Notes under the pieces: model-generated | Told to the model about the DNA's origin: nothing | The model's database searches: none | What the model saw: only the letters and a program-made list of their open reading frames with translations | Translations under genes and position numbers: made by a program | From: Alloyangia pacifica | Lineage (GTDB): Bacteria > Pseudomonadota > Alphaproteobacteria > Rhodobacterales > Rhodobacteraceae | Assembly (NCBI RefSeq): GCF_020524285.1 | Contig: NZ_JAIVKX010000003.1 | Span: 409,195-473,194, forward strand | DNA: 64,000 nucleotides | Direction: 5' to 3' | Shown here: positions 52,700 to 62,278 of the stretch, piece by piece | Numbering within the stretch: the stretch's first letter is position 1 | Layout: each line of letters opens with the position of its first letter

Positions 52700-53896
52700 A
52701 TGACTGCCAGCGCGCCGATCACCCAGGACGTGGTGACGATCCCCCGCAAGCTGCCGGAAAGCGGCAAGCTGAACCTGATCGGGCTCACCCGTGACGCCCT
52801 GCGTGCCGCGCTGATCGAGGCAGGCACGCCCGAGAAGCAGGCGAAGATGCGCGTCAACCAGATCTGGCAGTGGGTCTATCACTGGGGCACCCGCGACTTT
52901 GCCGAGATGACCAATCTCGCCAAGGACTACCGCGCGCTGCTGGCCGAGAAATTCACCATCGAGCTGCCCGAGATCGTCTCGAAGCAGGTCTCGGCGGATG
53001 GCACCCGCAAGTACCTCGTGCGCATCGCCGGCGGTCACGAGGTCGAGGTGGTCTACATCCCCGAGGAAGATCGCGGCACGCTCTGCATTTCCTCGCAGGT
53101 GGGCTGCACGCTGACCTGCTCCTTCTGCCACACCGGCACGCAGAAACTGGTGCGCAACCTCACCGCCGGCGAGATCATCGGCCAGGTCATGCTGGCGCGC
53201 GACGACCTTGGTGAATGGCCCGAGCCGGGCACCGGCACTGGCGAGAGCGGGCCGCGCCTGCTGTCGAACATCGTGCTGATGGGCATGGGCGAGCCGCTCT
53301 ACAACTTCGACAACGTGCGTGACGCGATGAAGATCGCCATGGACGGCGAGGGCATCGCCCTGTCGCGCCGCCGCATCACCCTGTCGACCTCGGGCGTGGT
53401 GCCGGAAATTGCCAAATGCGCCGAGGAGATCGGCTGCCTTCTGGCGGTCAGCTTCCACGCCACCACCGACGAGACCCGCAACATGCTGGTGCCGATCAAC
53501 AAGCGCTGGAACATCGAGGAGCTGCTGAACGCCCTGCGTGAATACCCGCGCCTGTCGAACTCCGAGCGCATCACCTTCGAATACGTGATGCTCAAGGACG
53601 TGAACGACAGCGACGCCGACGCGCGCCGCCTGGTGAAGCTGATCCAGGGCATCCCCGCCAAGATCAACCTCATCCCGTTCAACGAATGGCCCGGCGCGCC
53701 CTACCAGCGCTCGGACTGGGAGCGGATCGAGCGATTCGCCGACATCATCTACAAGGCCGGCTATGCCTCGCCGATCCGCACCCCGCGCGGCGAGGACATC
53801 ATGGCCGCCTGTGGCCAGCTCAAGTCCGCCACCGAGCGTGCCCGCAAATCGCGCAAGCAGATCGAGGCCGAAACCGGCCTCGGCGGCGCGGCTTGA
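52700..53896 (+). CDS. rlmN: 23S rRNA (adenine2503-C2)/tRNA(A37) methyltransferase
   Basis: A 398-residue radical-SAM methyltransferase. The [4Fe-4S] motif Cys136-x3-Cys140-x2-Cys143 is in 'GCTLTCSFC'. '[11 protein letters not shown]' and the C-terminal catalytic Cys in 'MAACGQL' are conserved. It methylates A2503 of 23S rRNA and A37 of some tRNAs. A GAGGATGACG leader precedes ATG 52700; an in-frame ATG at 52667 lacks support. Confidence 0.96.
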   Translation: MTASAPITQDVVTIPRKLPESGKLNLIGLTRDALRAALIEAGTPEKQAKMRVNQIWQWVYHWGTRDFAEMTNLAKDYRALLAEKFTIELPEIVSKQVSADGTRKYLVRIAGGHEVEVVYIPEEDRGTLCISSQVGCTLTCSFCHTGTQKLVRNLTAGEIIGQVMLARDDLGEWPEPGTGTGESGPRLLSNIVLMGMGEPLYNFDNVRDAMKIAMDGEGIALSRRRITLSTSGVVPEIAKCAEEIGCLLAVSFHATTDETRNMLVPINKRWNIEELLNALREYPRLSNSERITFEYVMLKDVNDSDADARRLVKLIQGIPAKINLIPFNEWPGAPYQRSDWERIERFADIIYKAGYASPIRTPRGEDIMAACGQLKSATERARKSRKQIEAETGLGGAA

Positions 53897-53900
53897 CTTA

Positions 53901-53990
53901 CCTGATCTAAACTATCAGGATTACCTCACCCAGCCAGTCCCGTCTCCGGGACAGCCCGGATCGACGGCCCCGAGCGGGCGACTGGCTGGG
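53901..53990 (+). ncRNA. Folded intergenic sequence downstream of rlmN (candidate RNA element)
   Basis: Directly after rlmN come CCTGAT/ATCAGG (53901-53906, 53914-53919) and then an 11-base perfect long-range pairing, CCCAGCCAGTC (53929-53939) with GACTGGCTGGG (53980-53990). The latter encloses at least two possible inner hairpins (CCGGG/CCCGG and GCCC/GGGC). The result looks like a multi-branched RNA whose last arm ends 9 bases before the next start. It may be a leader for the small gene at 54000 or a terminator for rlmN; I recognise no known class. Confidence 0.4.
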
Positions 53991-53999
53991 AGAGGTTCC

Positions 54000-54425
54000 A
54001 TGCGACATGAACGGTTCGACCGGGTGGATCTGCGCCCCGCGGAAGCGCGGGTGGTGCGGCTGCTGCGGCTCTGGCGCGACAACGACGAGGCCACGGCGCA
54101 GCTCGAGCTGCGCGACGCGCTCGGCTTTACCCCTGCCCGCGCCTGCCTGCGCGCGCTCGGCGATCTTGCCGATCTTCTCACCCGCCATGGCTGGCACGGC
54201 CCGCTGATCCTCCCCGTCGCGGCGCAGAGCACCTCGGACGACGAGCGCGCCATTGCACGGTTCGTGCTGACCGCCACCGAGCAGGACCGCGAGCTGGCGC
54301 TGGCGGAGGCGACCATGCTCGTCCTCCCGGCGCATATCCTGACCCTCGCCAACGCCGCCGAGCGGGTCGGCCTGCCACTGCTCTGCGAGGAATGCCGGGC
54401 GCGCCGCGACTGTCCGCTCAACTGA
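54000..54425 (+). CDS. Conserved hypothetical protein with C-terminal Cys motif
   Basis: A 141-residue soluble, helical protein that I cannot assign. It is rich in Arg, Leu and Ala, and ends with 'CEECRARRDCPLN', a three-cysteine pattern that might bind a metal. It lies between rlmN and copA on the same strand. The frame is open from inside rlmN, but ATG 54000 follows GAGAGG and begins after the folded RNA element. A transcriptional or redox role is only a guess. Confidence 0.55.
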   Translation: MRHERFDRVDLRPAEARVVRLLRLWRDNDEATAQLELRDALGFTPARACLRALGDLADLLTRHGWHGPLILPVAAQSTSDDERAIARFVLTATEQDRELALAEATMLVLPAHILTLANAAERVGLPLLCEECRARRDCPLN

Positions 54426-54463
54426 CCCGCATCACGAGACCGTGCCAAGTTGCGCGGTGGCCC

Positions 54464-54494
54464 TTGACCTTCCAGTGACTGGAACCCCTATGTG
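54464..54494 (+). promoter_or_regulatory. MerR/CueR-type copA promoter and operator
   Basis: TTGACC (-35, 54464-54469) and TATGTG (-10, 54489-54494) are 19 bases apart, the long spacer typical of MerR-family promoters. The spacer holds the dyad TTCCAGT-G-ACTGGAA (54470-54484), the CueR-type operator layout. The predicted regulator cueR is the next gene after copA. Confidence 0.88.
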
Positions 54495-54526
54495 AGGGAC
54501 CAACCAGGATTGGAAGGAGTCGCATC

Positions 54527-57016
54527 ATGGCCGATGGAAGTCTGCGCTTCGAAGTGACGAAGATGAATTGCGGCGGCTGCGCCGGACGCGCGCAGAAGGC
54601 GCTGGCCGGGGTCGAGGGGGTGACCGACGCCTCGGTGAACCTCGCGACGAAGATGGCCCGCGTCGAGGGCAGCGCCGGGGTGCCCGCGCTGCGCGCCGCG
54701 CTGGACAAGGCGGGCTACCCTGCCGGCGAGTCGACCATGCGCCTCGGCATCGAGGGCATGAGCTGCGCCTCCTGCGCGGGCCGCGTCGAGCGCGCGCTGA
54801 ACAAGGTGCCGGGCGTGCTCTCGGCCAGCGTGAACCTCGCCAGCGAGACCGCCGAGGTGACCCTGCTGGCAGGGGCCGCCGAAGCCCTCGCGCTGATCGG
54901 CGCGGTCGAGGGCGCGGGCTACAAGGCAAGCCTTGCTAGCGATGACAGCGCCGAGCAGGAGGCGCGCAAAGGTGCCGAGCAGGCGGCGCTGAAGCGCGAC
55001 CTGATCGTCGCCGCCGCACTGACCGCGCCGGTATTCCTGATCGAGATGGGCGGACATTTCATCCCCGGCGTCCATCACCTGATCGCCTCCACCATCGGCA
55101 CGACCACCTCCTGGCTGATCCAATTCGTGCTGGTGACGGCCGTGCTGGTCTGGCCCGGACGGCGCTTCTACCAGATCGGGATGCCGCTACTGCTCAAGGG
55201 CGCGCCGGACATGAACTCGCTGGTGGCGCTCGGCACATTGGCGGCCTGGCTCTATTCCACCGTCGCGCTCTTCCTGCCCGGGCTGCTGCCCGAAGGCACC
55301 CGGGCGGTCTATTTCGAGGCCGCGGCGGTGATCGTCACGCTGATCCTGCTGGGCCGCTTCCTCGAGGCGCGCGCCAAGGGCCGCACCGGGGCGGCGATCA
55401 AACGGCTGGTGGGGCTGAAGCCATCGACGGCGCGGGTCGCGCGCGATGGCGAGATCACCGAGCTGGCCATCGCCGAGGTCGTGGCGGGCGACGTGCTGCA
55501 CGTGCGTCCCGGCGAGCGCATCGCCGTGGATGGCGAGGTGCTGACCGGGCGCTCCTACGTCGACGAGAGCATGATCACCGGCGAGCCGGTACCGGTAGAA
55601 AAATCGACCGGCACCGCGGTGGTCGGCGGCACGGTCAACGGCGCAGGCGCGCTCAGCTTCCGGGCCACGGCGGTCGGCGCCGACACCATGCTGGCGCGGA
55701 TCATCGCCATGGTCGAGGAGGCGCAGGGCGCCAAGCTGCCGATCCAGGCGCTGGCCGACAAGGTGGTGATCTGGTTCGTGCCAGCCGTCATCGCCGTCGC
55801 TGCGCTGACCTTCCTCGCTTGGCTGATCTTCGGCCCCTCCCCCGCGCTGACCTACGCGCTGGTCGCCGGGGTCTCGGTGCTGATCGTCGCCTGCCCCTGC
55901 GCCATGGGGCTTGCCACGCCGACCTCGATCATGGTCGGCACCGGGCGCGCTGCCGAGCTGGGCGTGCTGTTCCGCAAGGGTGACGCGCTGCAGCGGCTGG
56001 AGAGCGTGGGCATCGTCGCCTTCGACAAGACCGGAACGCTGACCGAGGGGCGCCCCGAGCTGGTGCGCACCGCCGCCGCCCCGGGCTTCGACGAGGGTGA
56101 AGTGCTGCGCCTTGCCGCGAGCGCCGAGCAAAGCTCGGAGCACCCGATCGCGCGCGCGCTCGAGCGCGCCGCCGAAGGGGGACTGCCGCAGGCGGAAGAG
56201 GTCGAAGCCATCGCCGGGCACGGCCTCAGTGCGCGCGTGGAGGGCCGCCGCGTGCTGGTCGGCGCCGCCCGCCTGATGGCCCGCGAGGGGATCGACCTCG
56301 GCCCGCTGAGCGCCGCGCATGACGAGATCGCGGGGGCCGGGCAGACGCCGGTGCTGGTCGCCGTCGACGGGCAGATCGCCGGGGCGCTGGCGGTGGCCGA
56401 CAAGGTCAAACCCGGTGCCAGGGCCGCCATCGCCAAGCTGCACGGGATGGGGCTGAAGACGGCGATGATCACCGGCGACACGCGCGCCACCGCGCAGGCC
56501 ATCGCCGCCGAGCTCGGCATCGACCACGTCGAGGCCGAGGTGCTGCCCGAGGGCAAGCGCGATGCGGTGCGGGCGCTGCGCGCCGCGCACGGCGCGGTGG
56601 GCTTCGTCGGCGACGGCATCAACGACGCCCCGGCGCTGGCCGAGGCCGAGGTCGGCCTCGCCATGGGCACCGGCACCGATGTCGCCATCGAGAGCGCCGA
56701 CGTGGTGCTGGTCTCGGGCGATACCAAGGGGGTCGTCGAGGCGGTACACCTGAGCCGCGCGGTGCTGCGCAACATCCGCCAGAACCTGTTCTGGGCCTTC
56801 GGCTACAATGTCGCGCTGATCCCGGTGGCGGCGGGGGTGTTCTACCCGGCCTTCGGCACGCTGCTCTCGCCGATGCTGGCGGCGGGGGCGATGGCGCTTT
56901 CGTCGGTCTTCGTGCTGAGCAACGCGCTGCGGCTGCGCCGGCTCGCCCCGGCCATGGCCCCGGAGCGCGACACGCGCCCGGCCCCGGCCCCGATCACCCA
57001 GGAGGCAGAGGCATGA
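54527..57016 (+). CDS. copA: Copper-exporting P1B-type ATPase
   Basis: An 829-residue Cu+ exporter. Two N-terminal metal-binding domains carry 'MNCGGC' (Cys15, Cys18) and 'MSCASC' (Cys80, Cys83). The membrane part has the ion-binding Cys456-Pro-Cys458 in 'VACPCAMG'. Phosphorylation is at Asp500 ('DKTGT'), with 'TGEP', 'HPIA' and '[10 protein letters not shown]' also present. It pumps Cu+ from the cytoplasm. GGAAGGAG precedes the ATG. It overlaps cueR by 4 bases (ATGA). Confidence 0.97.
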   Translation: MADGSLRFEVTKMNCGGCAGRAQKALAGVEGVTDASVNLATKMARVEGSAGVPALRAALDKAGYPAGESTMRLGIEGMSCASCAGRVERALNKVPGVLSASVNLASETAEVTLLAGAAEALALIGAVEGAGYKASLASDDSAEQEARKGAEQAALKRDLIVAAALTAPVFLIEMGGHFIPGVHHLIASTIGTTTSWLIQFVLVTAVLVWPGRRFYQIGMPLLLKGAPDMNSLVALGTLAAWLYSTVALFLPGLLPEGTRAVYFEAAAVIVTLILLGRFLEARAKGRTGAAIKRLVGLKPSTARVARDGEITELAIAEVVAGDVLHVRPGERIAVDGEVLTGRSYVDESMITGEPVPVEKSTGTAVVGGTVNGAGALSFRATAVGADTMLARIIAMVEEAQGAKLPIQALADKVVIWFVPAVIAVAALTFLAWLIFGPSPALTYALVAGVSVLIVACPCAMGLATPTSIMVGTGRAAELGVLFRKGDALQRLESVGIVAFDKTGTLTEGRPELVRTAAAPGFDEGEVLRLAASAEQSSEHPIARALERAAEGGLPQAEEVEAIAGHGLSARVEGRRVLVGAARLMAREGIDLGPLSAAHDEIAGAGQTPVLVAVDGQIAGALAVADKVKPGARAAIAKLHGMGLKTAMITGDTRATAQAIAAELGIDHVEAEVLPEGKRDAVRALRAAHGAVGFVGDGINDAPALAEAEVGLAMGTGTDVAIESADVVLVSGDTKGVVEAVHLSRAVLRNIRQNLFWAFGYNVALIPVAAGVFYPAFGTLLSPMLAAGAMALSSVFVLSNALRLRRLAPAMAPERDTRPAPAPITQEAEA

Positions 57017-57405
57017 ACATCGGAGACGTTGCGGATCGAGCCGGGCTGCCGCCCAAGACCATCCGCTACTACGAGGACATCGGCCTTGTGACCCCGCACC
57101 GGGGCGCCAACGGCTACCGCGCCTTCACCGAGCAGGACGTGCACAAGCTGGCCTTCCTGGCCCGCGCCCGCGCGCTGGGATTCACCATCGAGGACTGCCG
57201 CGCGCTGCTCGCGCTCTACGAGGACGAGAGCCGCGCCAGTTCCGAGGTGAAGCACATCGCCGAGGACCACCTCGCGCAGATCGACGAGAAGCTGGCCCAG
57301 CTGCAGCAGATGCGCGACACGCTGGCGCATCTCGTCCACGCCTGCCACGGGGACGACCGGCCCGACTGCCCGATCCTCAGCGATCTCGCCTGCTCCAAGG
57401 GTTGA
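57013..57405 (+). CDS. cueR: Copper-responsive MerR-family regulator
   Basis: A 130-residue MerR activator. The DNA-binding helix-turn-helix '[19 protein letters not shown]' is followed by a dimer helix and the metal loop Cys111-x7-Cys119 ('[11 protein letters not shown]'). A Ser in 'RASSEVKH' matches the position that gives selectivity for monovalent metals (Cu+, Ag+). It is translationally coupled to copA and should activate the promoter at 54464. It converges with the sensor kinase gene (3-base gap). Confidence 0.95.
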   Translation: MNIGDVADRAGLPPKTIRYYEDIGLVTPHRGANGYRAFTEQDVHKLAFLARARALGFTIEDCRALLALYEDESRASSEVKHIAEDHLAQIDEKLAQLQQMRDTLAHLVHACHGDDRPDCPILSDLACSKG

Positions 57406-57408
57406 GCC

Positions 57409-59961
57409 TCAGTCCTGCAGTTCCAGCTCGAGCAGCGCCTTGCGCGTGGCCTGCCAGACCGGCAGCACGGTCTCGAGACTGTCCGGAGGGAGCGGCGCGC
57501 CGGTGCGGGCCCTGTCCTCCTCGGCGCGGAGCACGCCGTGCAGGGCGCTGGCGCCGAAGACCGCCGCCGAGCCAGCGATGCGATGGATCTTCTCTGCGTA
57601 GGCCGCGGGTTCGATCCCGTCGCTCAGTTCCTCGGACAGGGCCGCGAGGCCGGATTCGGTCTCGCTCAGGAAGCGGTCGCGCAGCGAGGCGAAAAGCTCG
57701 GGCCCCAGCGAGTCGGCCGCCGCGCCGAGCGCGACGTCGTCCAGCACCTCCGCCGGCGTCACGTCGCCTCCCGGCACGGAGCCCCCTCCCGAAGCCTCGG
57801 CCTGCACGGGGGCAATTCCCGAGAGAACCCCGGCCAGCGCCCGCCAGGTGATCGGCTTGGTCAGCGTGGCGCACATGCCCGCTTCACGGAAATGCGCCAT
57901 GTCGGCGGGCAGCGCATGGGCGGTGAGCGCGACGATCGGCGTCTCGATGTTGACCCCGCCACCGGCGCGGATGCGCCGCGTCGTCTCCACCCCGTCGAGG
58001 CCCGGCATGGAGATATCCATCAGCACCACATCGAAGGGCTCGGTCGCGGCCACGCGCAGCCCCTCGGCGCCGTCATGCGCCTCGGTCACCGTGTGGCCCA
58101 TCTTGCGCAGCATGGCCGTGGCGACGAGGCGGTTCACCGGGTTGTCCTCGACCACGAGAATGCGCGAGGGCGCCATCTCCGGGATGCCCTCGACCGGCTG
58201 CGGTTCGACCGCCGTGCTCGCGGCGCGTTCGGCGGGCAGGCTGACGTGGAAGCGCGCCCCGCGTCCGGGCGCGCTCTTGACGGTGACCTCGCCGCCCATC
58301 GCCCGCACCAGCCGCCGCACGATACCAAGCCCGAGACCGGTGCCCTCGGCGGCGCGCATGTAGGAGGAATCGAGCGTGACGAAATCCTCGAAAATTCGCT
58401 CCTGCTCGTTCTCGGCGATGCCGATGCCATTGTCGGCGACCTCGAAGATCACGTTGCCTTCTTTTGACAGGCCGATGAGCGAGAGCTTGATCTCGCCGTT
58501 CTCGGTGAACTTGATGGCATTGCCCACCAGGTTGACCAGCACCTGCCGGAGGCGACTGCGGTCGCCCATCAGCAACGGACAGCCATCTTCAGGCACGTTC
58601 ACCTGCAGCATGTTGCCCCGCGCCGCCGCGGTCGGGCGCAGCACGTCGACCACCTCGCGCGCCAGTTCGATCGGGCAATAGGGCGCGCGGGCAAAGCTGA
58701 AGCGCCCGGTCTCCAGCCGCGAATGATCCAGCACGTCGTTGACGTGCTGCAGCAGGACGTCGCCGGCGCGGCGCAGGATCTGCAGGTACTCGCGCTGGTC
58801 GCGGCCAAGCTCGGTCTCGGTCAGCAACTCGAGCGCCCCGATCATCCCGTTGAGCGGCGTGCGCATCTCATGGCTCATGATGGCGATGAAACGCGCCTTG
58901 GCCTGCTCGCCCTCGACCGCGCGGTCGCGGGCCTCGACCAGCTCTTCCTCGGCGCTGATGTCGCGGCTGATATCCCGGAAGTAGACCGCGCGCAGCAGGT
59001 CGCCCTCGTGCTCGGTTTCGGTCACCGAGAGCTCCATGGGGTAGCGGCTGCCATCGCCGCGCAGACCCTCGCAGCGCACGCGGCCCTGCCCGGCGTGCCG
59101 GGCCAGGCCGGGATCGTCCGCCTCGGGCGTGTCGGGGGGAAACAGCAGGGTCGCGGCCTGACGCCCCAGAACCTGGTCGCTCGTGTATCCCGAGATGCAG
59201 CCCGCCGCGCCGTTGAACTGCAGGACGAGGCCCTTGCGGTCGGTGACCACGATCCCGTCAAGCGCCGTCGAAACCACCGCCTCGAGCCGGTGATTGGCCC
59301 GAGCGCGGCGCTGCGCCTGATCGCGTGCCACATGCATGAGCTGCCACAGGGCAACGACGCCGAGCGCCAGCGCCAGAACGAGGATCAGCGCCATGCCCGA
59401 CAGGCGCACGAGCGAGTTCATCACCTTGCGTCGCTGCGCATCCGAGGCTGCCGAGAAAGCCCTGACCCCGGTGAGCGACACCTCGCGGACCGCGAGCCGG
59501 ACGTCTGGTGCCTGCGCGCGCAGCACCGGCAGCGCCGCCGCGAGCTCGGCGTCGGGGCTGTCGATGTACGGCACCGCCGCGTCGAGGAACGCCCTGATCG
59601 TCGCCATCGGCCCGCGCGCCGAGGGGGTGTTCACGATGTCGGCGTAGAGCCCGCCGCGCGACACCGTCTGGTAGCGGCTGAAGAATATGTCGAAGGCCAG
59701 GCGCAGCTCTTCGGAATCGAAATAGGCGGCGGGCCGTTCCAGCTCGCTCTGCAGGCGCCCGAACTCCACCTCCATCTGGGCCAGCGACCACTGGCCGTTG
59801 TCGGAGTTGGCCGTGGCGAGCCCCTGGATCTGCCTCGCGGCATCCACGGTCAGCAGAACCAGCGCCGCAAGACACAGGACGATGAACGGGGCGCTGAGCG
59901 CGGCCCAGCGTTTGCGCGTCGGCAGGCTGCTGCCGTCGCCGGGGCCCAGCGTGGCGCTCAC
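57409..59961 (-). CDS. Hybrid sensor histidine kinase (PAS-HisKA-HATPase-REC-Hpt)
   Basis: An 850-residue hybrid kinase. Helices near 22-42 and 188-208 enclose a ~145-residue periplasmic helical sensor. A PAS domain (about 225-335) is followed by HisKA with His364 ('SHEMRTPLNG'), HATPase with 'NLVGNAIKF' and 'GTGLGLGIV', a receiver with Asp649 ('VVLMDISMPG'), and a C-terminal Hpt with His793 ('KIHRIAGSAA'). It can thus pass phosphate His-Asp-His to a separate regulator. It overlaps the exported protein gene upstream by 4 bases, and a LuxR-type regulator is divergent, so the three probably form one pathway. Confidence 0.94.
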   Translation of the reverse strand: MSATLGPGDGSSLPTRKRWAALSAPFIVLCLAALVLLTVDAARQIQGLATANSDNGQWSLAQMEVEFGRLQSELERPAAYFDSEELRLAFDIFFSRYQTVSRGGLYADIVNTPSARGPMATIRAFLDAAVPYIDSPDAELAAALPVLRAQAPDVRLAVREVSLTGVRAFSAASDAQRRKVMNSLVRLSGMALILVLALALGVVALWQLMHVARDQAQRRARANHRLEAVVSTALDGIVVTDRKGLVLQFNGAAGCISGYTSDQVLGRQAATLLFPPDTPEADDPGLARHAGQGRVRCEGLRGDGSRYPMELSVTETEHEGDLLRAVYFRDISRDISAEEELVEARDRAVEGEQAKARFIAIMSHEMRTPLNGMIGALELLTETELGRDQREYLQILRRAGDVLLQHVNDVLDHSRLETGRFSFARAPYCPIELAREVVDVLRPTAAARGNMLQVNVPEDGCPLLMGDRSRLRQVLVNLVGNAIKFTENGEIKLSLIGLSKEGNVIFEVADNGIGIAENEQERIFEDFVTLDSSYMRAAEGTGLGLGIVRRLVRAMGGEVTVKSAPGRGARFHVSLPAERAASTAVEPQPVEGIPEMAPSRILVVEDNPVNRLVATAMLRKMGHTVTEAHDGAEGLRVAATEPFDVVLMDISMPGLDGVETTRRIRAGGGVNIETPIVALTAHALPADMAHFREAGMCATLTKPITWRALAGVLSGIAPVQAEASGGGSVPGGDVTPAEVLDDVALGAAADSLGPELFASLRDRFLSETESGLAALSEELSDGIEPAAYAEKIHRIAGSAAVFGASALHGVLRAEEDRARTGAPLPPDSLETVLPVWQATRKALLELELQD

Positions 59962-60461
59962 GGTTCCACGACGATCCGGCTGAGCTGCCAGATGCTGCGG
60001 GCAAAGATGATCTCGCTTCGGTACTCGGGGTGGTCATCGAACGGGTAGACCAGCCAGAGCGGCCCCTTGTCCCGCACGCTCATCAGCGAGCCATTGCGCG
60101 CCCAGGCGATGATCGGCCCCTCCGGCACCGCATCCTCGAGCGGGATCTCGGTCGAGTATTCGTTGATCGCCACGGCCTTGATCGAGCCGCCGGTGACGTC
60201 CAGCGCCGACAGCAGATCATGCAGCGACACGCCGGTGAAGCGCTGCGGGCCCTCGGTCCAGATGGTGGTCGTGGTGAAGCTCGTGGTTCCCAGCGCCTCG
60301 AGCATGTGCAGGTCGAAGGCGGCACCTTCGGGCGAGTTCTTCACCGGCACCTCGCCGGTCACCGTCAGCAGCACCGTGCCCTGGGGATTTTCGAGCGGCA
60401 TCGCGAGCGCAGGAAGCGCGTTGCAAAGAAAGAACACGCAGCAAGCGACCCAACGGAACAT
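59958..60461 (-). CDS. Exported molybdopterin-oxidoreductase-fold protein without the Mo-ligand Cys
   Basis: A 167-residue protein with a signal peptide (about 23 residues, 'CCVFFLCNALPALA'). The mature part resembles the Oxidored_molyb/SUOX fold: 'FTGVSLHDLLSAL', 'AINEYSTEIPLEDA' and 'PLWLVYPFDD' occur in the usual order. The mature chain has no Cys at all, so the Mo-binding ligand is absent; it is also shorter than enzymes. It is more likely a sensory or ligand-binding partner of the adjacent kinase, with which it overlaps by 4 bases. ATG 60461 has AAGGAGG nine bases upstream; a TTG at 60470 abuts that site and is rejected. Confidence 0.75.
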   Translation of the reverse strand: MFRWVACCVFFLCNALPALAMPLENPQGTVLLTVTGEVPVKNSPEGAAFDLHMLEALGTTSFTTTTIWTEGPQRFTGVSLHDLLSALDVTGGSIKAVAINEYSTEIPLEDAVPEGPIIAWARNGSLMSVRDKGPLWLVYPFDDHPEYRSEIIFARSIWQLSRIVVEP

Positions 60462-60628
60462 CAACCTCAACCTCCTTGCGCACTCTATGACCGCTCAATA
60501 TCATACGACGCTGTTACCCCAGCGCAAAGAGCTACCATATAGCCAGTGCTCAAACCAGTTAGTGAAACCAATCGGTAATACTTTTGCGCCAGAAATCGCT
60601 TGCTGCATAGGTCGCGCCAGGAGGACAT

Positions 60629-61231
60629 ATGCGTATTCTGGTCGCCGATGACCACGATCTCGTCCGAGAGACGATTGCCGCCTTCCTTCGTTCAGAGGGG
60701 ATCGATGACGTGGACACCGCGGCAACGCTGGACGAGGCCATCGCGCTTGTCGAGCGCGGCATCGCCTTCGACCTGATCCTGCTCGATTACAACATGCCCG
60801 GCATGTCGGGCCTCACCGGCCTCGACCGCATGCGCGAGATCAGCGCGGGCGTGCCCGTGGCGCTGCTTTCGGGCACCGCGACCGCCGATATCGCGCAGGC
60901 GGCCATCCGCTCCGGCGCGGCCGGGTTCATCCCCAAGACGCTGCCATCGAAGACCATCGTCAGCGCGGCGCAGGTGATGGCTGCCGGCGAGATTTTCGCC
61001 CCCTACAGCTTCATGACCCAGGTGCCCGACGGCAAGGCCGCGGAACTGACCCCGCGCGAGCGCGAGGTTCTGCGCGGGCTCTGCGAGGGGAAGTCGAACA
61101 AAGAAATCGCCCGCGACCTCGATCTGCAGGAAGTCACGATCAAGCTGCACGTGAAGACCCTGAGCCGCAAGCTCGAGGCGCGCAACCGCACCCACGCGGC
61201 GATGATCGCCAAGGAACTCAACCTGGCCTAG
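60629..61231 (+). CDS. LuxR/NarL-type response regulator
   Basis: A 200-residue regulator: receiver (about 1-118) with Asp53 in 'LLDYNMPGMSG', then a LuxR helix-turn-helix with 'LTPREREVLRGLCEGKSNKEIA' split over 139-160 and 'HVKTLSRKLEARNR'. AGGAGG lies 4-5 bases before the ATG. It is divergent from the exported protein/hybrid kinase pair across a 167-base promoter region and is the likely phosphate acceptor from the Hpt domain. Confidence 0.94.
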   Translation: MRILVADDHDLVRETIAAFLRSEGIDDVDTAATLDEAIALVERGIAFDLILLDYNMPGMSGLTGLDRMREISAGVPVALLSGTATADIAQAAIRSGAAGFIPKTLPSKTIVSAAQVMAAGEIFAPYSFMTQVPDGKAAELTPREREVLRGLCEGKSNKEIARDLDLQEVTIKLHVKTLSRKLEARNRTHAAMIAKELNLA

Positions 61232-61285
61232 CGTCTGGCCTGACCCCGTGCCACGCGGGGGTTTGCCTGAACGCGGCCCGCGCCC

Positions 61286-62278
61286 TCAGATCCAGCGCAA
61301 CCGCCGCAGGATCAGCAACTGCAGCGCGACGACCACCAAAAGCCCGCCGCAGAACACCCAGAAGGCCACGGGCTCGCTCGCGCCGGGCATCCCCGCGACG
61401 TTGATCCCGAAGAGCCCCGTAAGAAAGCCGAGCGGCAGAAACAGCGCCGACAGCACCGACAGCATGTACATGTTGCGGTTCAGCCGGTCGGACAGCTGCC
61501 CCGCCAGCTCGTCGCGCACCAGCGCCATGCGCTCACGCATGGCATCGGCATCCTCGACCACCCGCTCCAGCGCATCCAGCTCCTCCTCGAGGTGGCGCAG
61601 GTCATCCGGCTCGAGCCAGTCCGGGTGAACGCCCTGCAGCGCCCGCAGCGCGTCACGCTGCGGCAGCAGGTAGCGCCGCAGGATGATCGCCCGCCTCCGC
61701 AGCTCGACCAATTGCTGACGCAGCGCGTCATGCCCTGCCTCCAGCACATCCTCCTCGAGCTGGTCGGCCTCGTCCTCGATACCGCTCCAGAACTCCTCGA
61801 TCCGGAAGGTCAGCCGCTCGACCAGCATCGACAGGAAGGCCGCGCAATCATCCGGGCCGTTGCCCAGTTCCAGCGCGCTTGCGATATCGTCCACCGCGCG
61901 CACCTTGCGCCGCGACAGGCTGACAATGCGCTGCTGGTCGATCCATAGCCGGATCGACACCATGTCTTCCGGGTCCGACCCCTCGATGGTGTTGATGCCG
62001 CGCAGGATGACGATCAGCCCGTCCCCGATGCGGGTGATCCGCGGCCGGGTCTCTTCGGCCACCAGCGCGTCGATGATCGTCGGGTCGAGATAGGACAGGT
62101 TCTCGACGATCCAGCCGGGGGCATCGGGATGCGCCGCGCGCAGGTGAACCCAGCCCAGCGTATCGCTCCTGAGCACGTCCGCAGCCGCGGCACCGGACAA
62201 CCGCGCGCCCGAGTCGGGGCCGGAGAGGATGTAACCGGCTTCAATGAGATCTTCGGGGCGGGAGACAAGCGCTTGCAT
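61286..62278 (-). CDS. zntB: CorA-family zinc transporter ZntB-like
   Basis: A 330-residue member of the CorA family: a large N-terminal cytoplasmic domain, a long stalk helix ('LEEELDALERVVEDADAMRERMALV' region), and two C-terminal membrane helices. The pore motif reads 'LFGINVAGMPG'; GIN instead of the GMN of CorA marks the ZntB group, which transports zinc. The ATG at 62278 begins the conserved part; the frame is open upstream. Confidence 0.9.
   Translation of the reverse strand: MQALVSRPEDLIEAGYILSGPDSGARLSGAAAADVLRSDTLGWVHLRAAHPDAPGWIVENLSYLDPTIIDALVAEETRPRITRIGDGLIVILRGINTIEGSDPEDMVSIRLWIDQQRIVSLSRRKVRAVDDIASALELGNGPDDCAAFLSMLVERLTFRIEEFWSGIEDEADQLEEDVLEAGHDALRQQLVELRRRAIILRRYLLPQRDALRALQGVHPDWLEPDDLRHLEEELDALERVVEDADAMRERMALVRDELAGQLSDRLNRNMYMLSVLSALFLPLGFLTGLFGINVAGMPGASEPVAFWVFCGGLLVVVALQLLILRRLRWI

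Noticed and set aside
53763..53999. N-terminal extension of the small gene at 54000 reaching back into rlmN
   Set aside because: The frame is open but overlaps rlmN and the folded RNA, and the translation has no coherent domain.
60462..60470. TTG start for the exported molybdopterin-fold protein
   Set aside because: AAGGAGG abuts the TTG with no spacer; the ATG nine bases later has ideal spacing.
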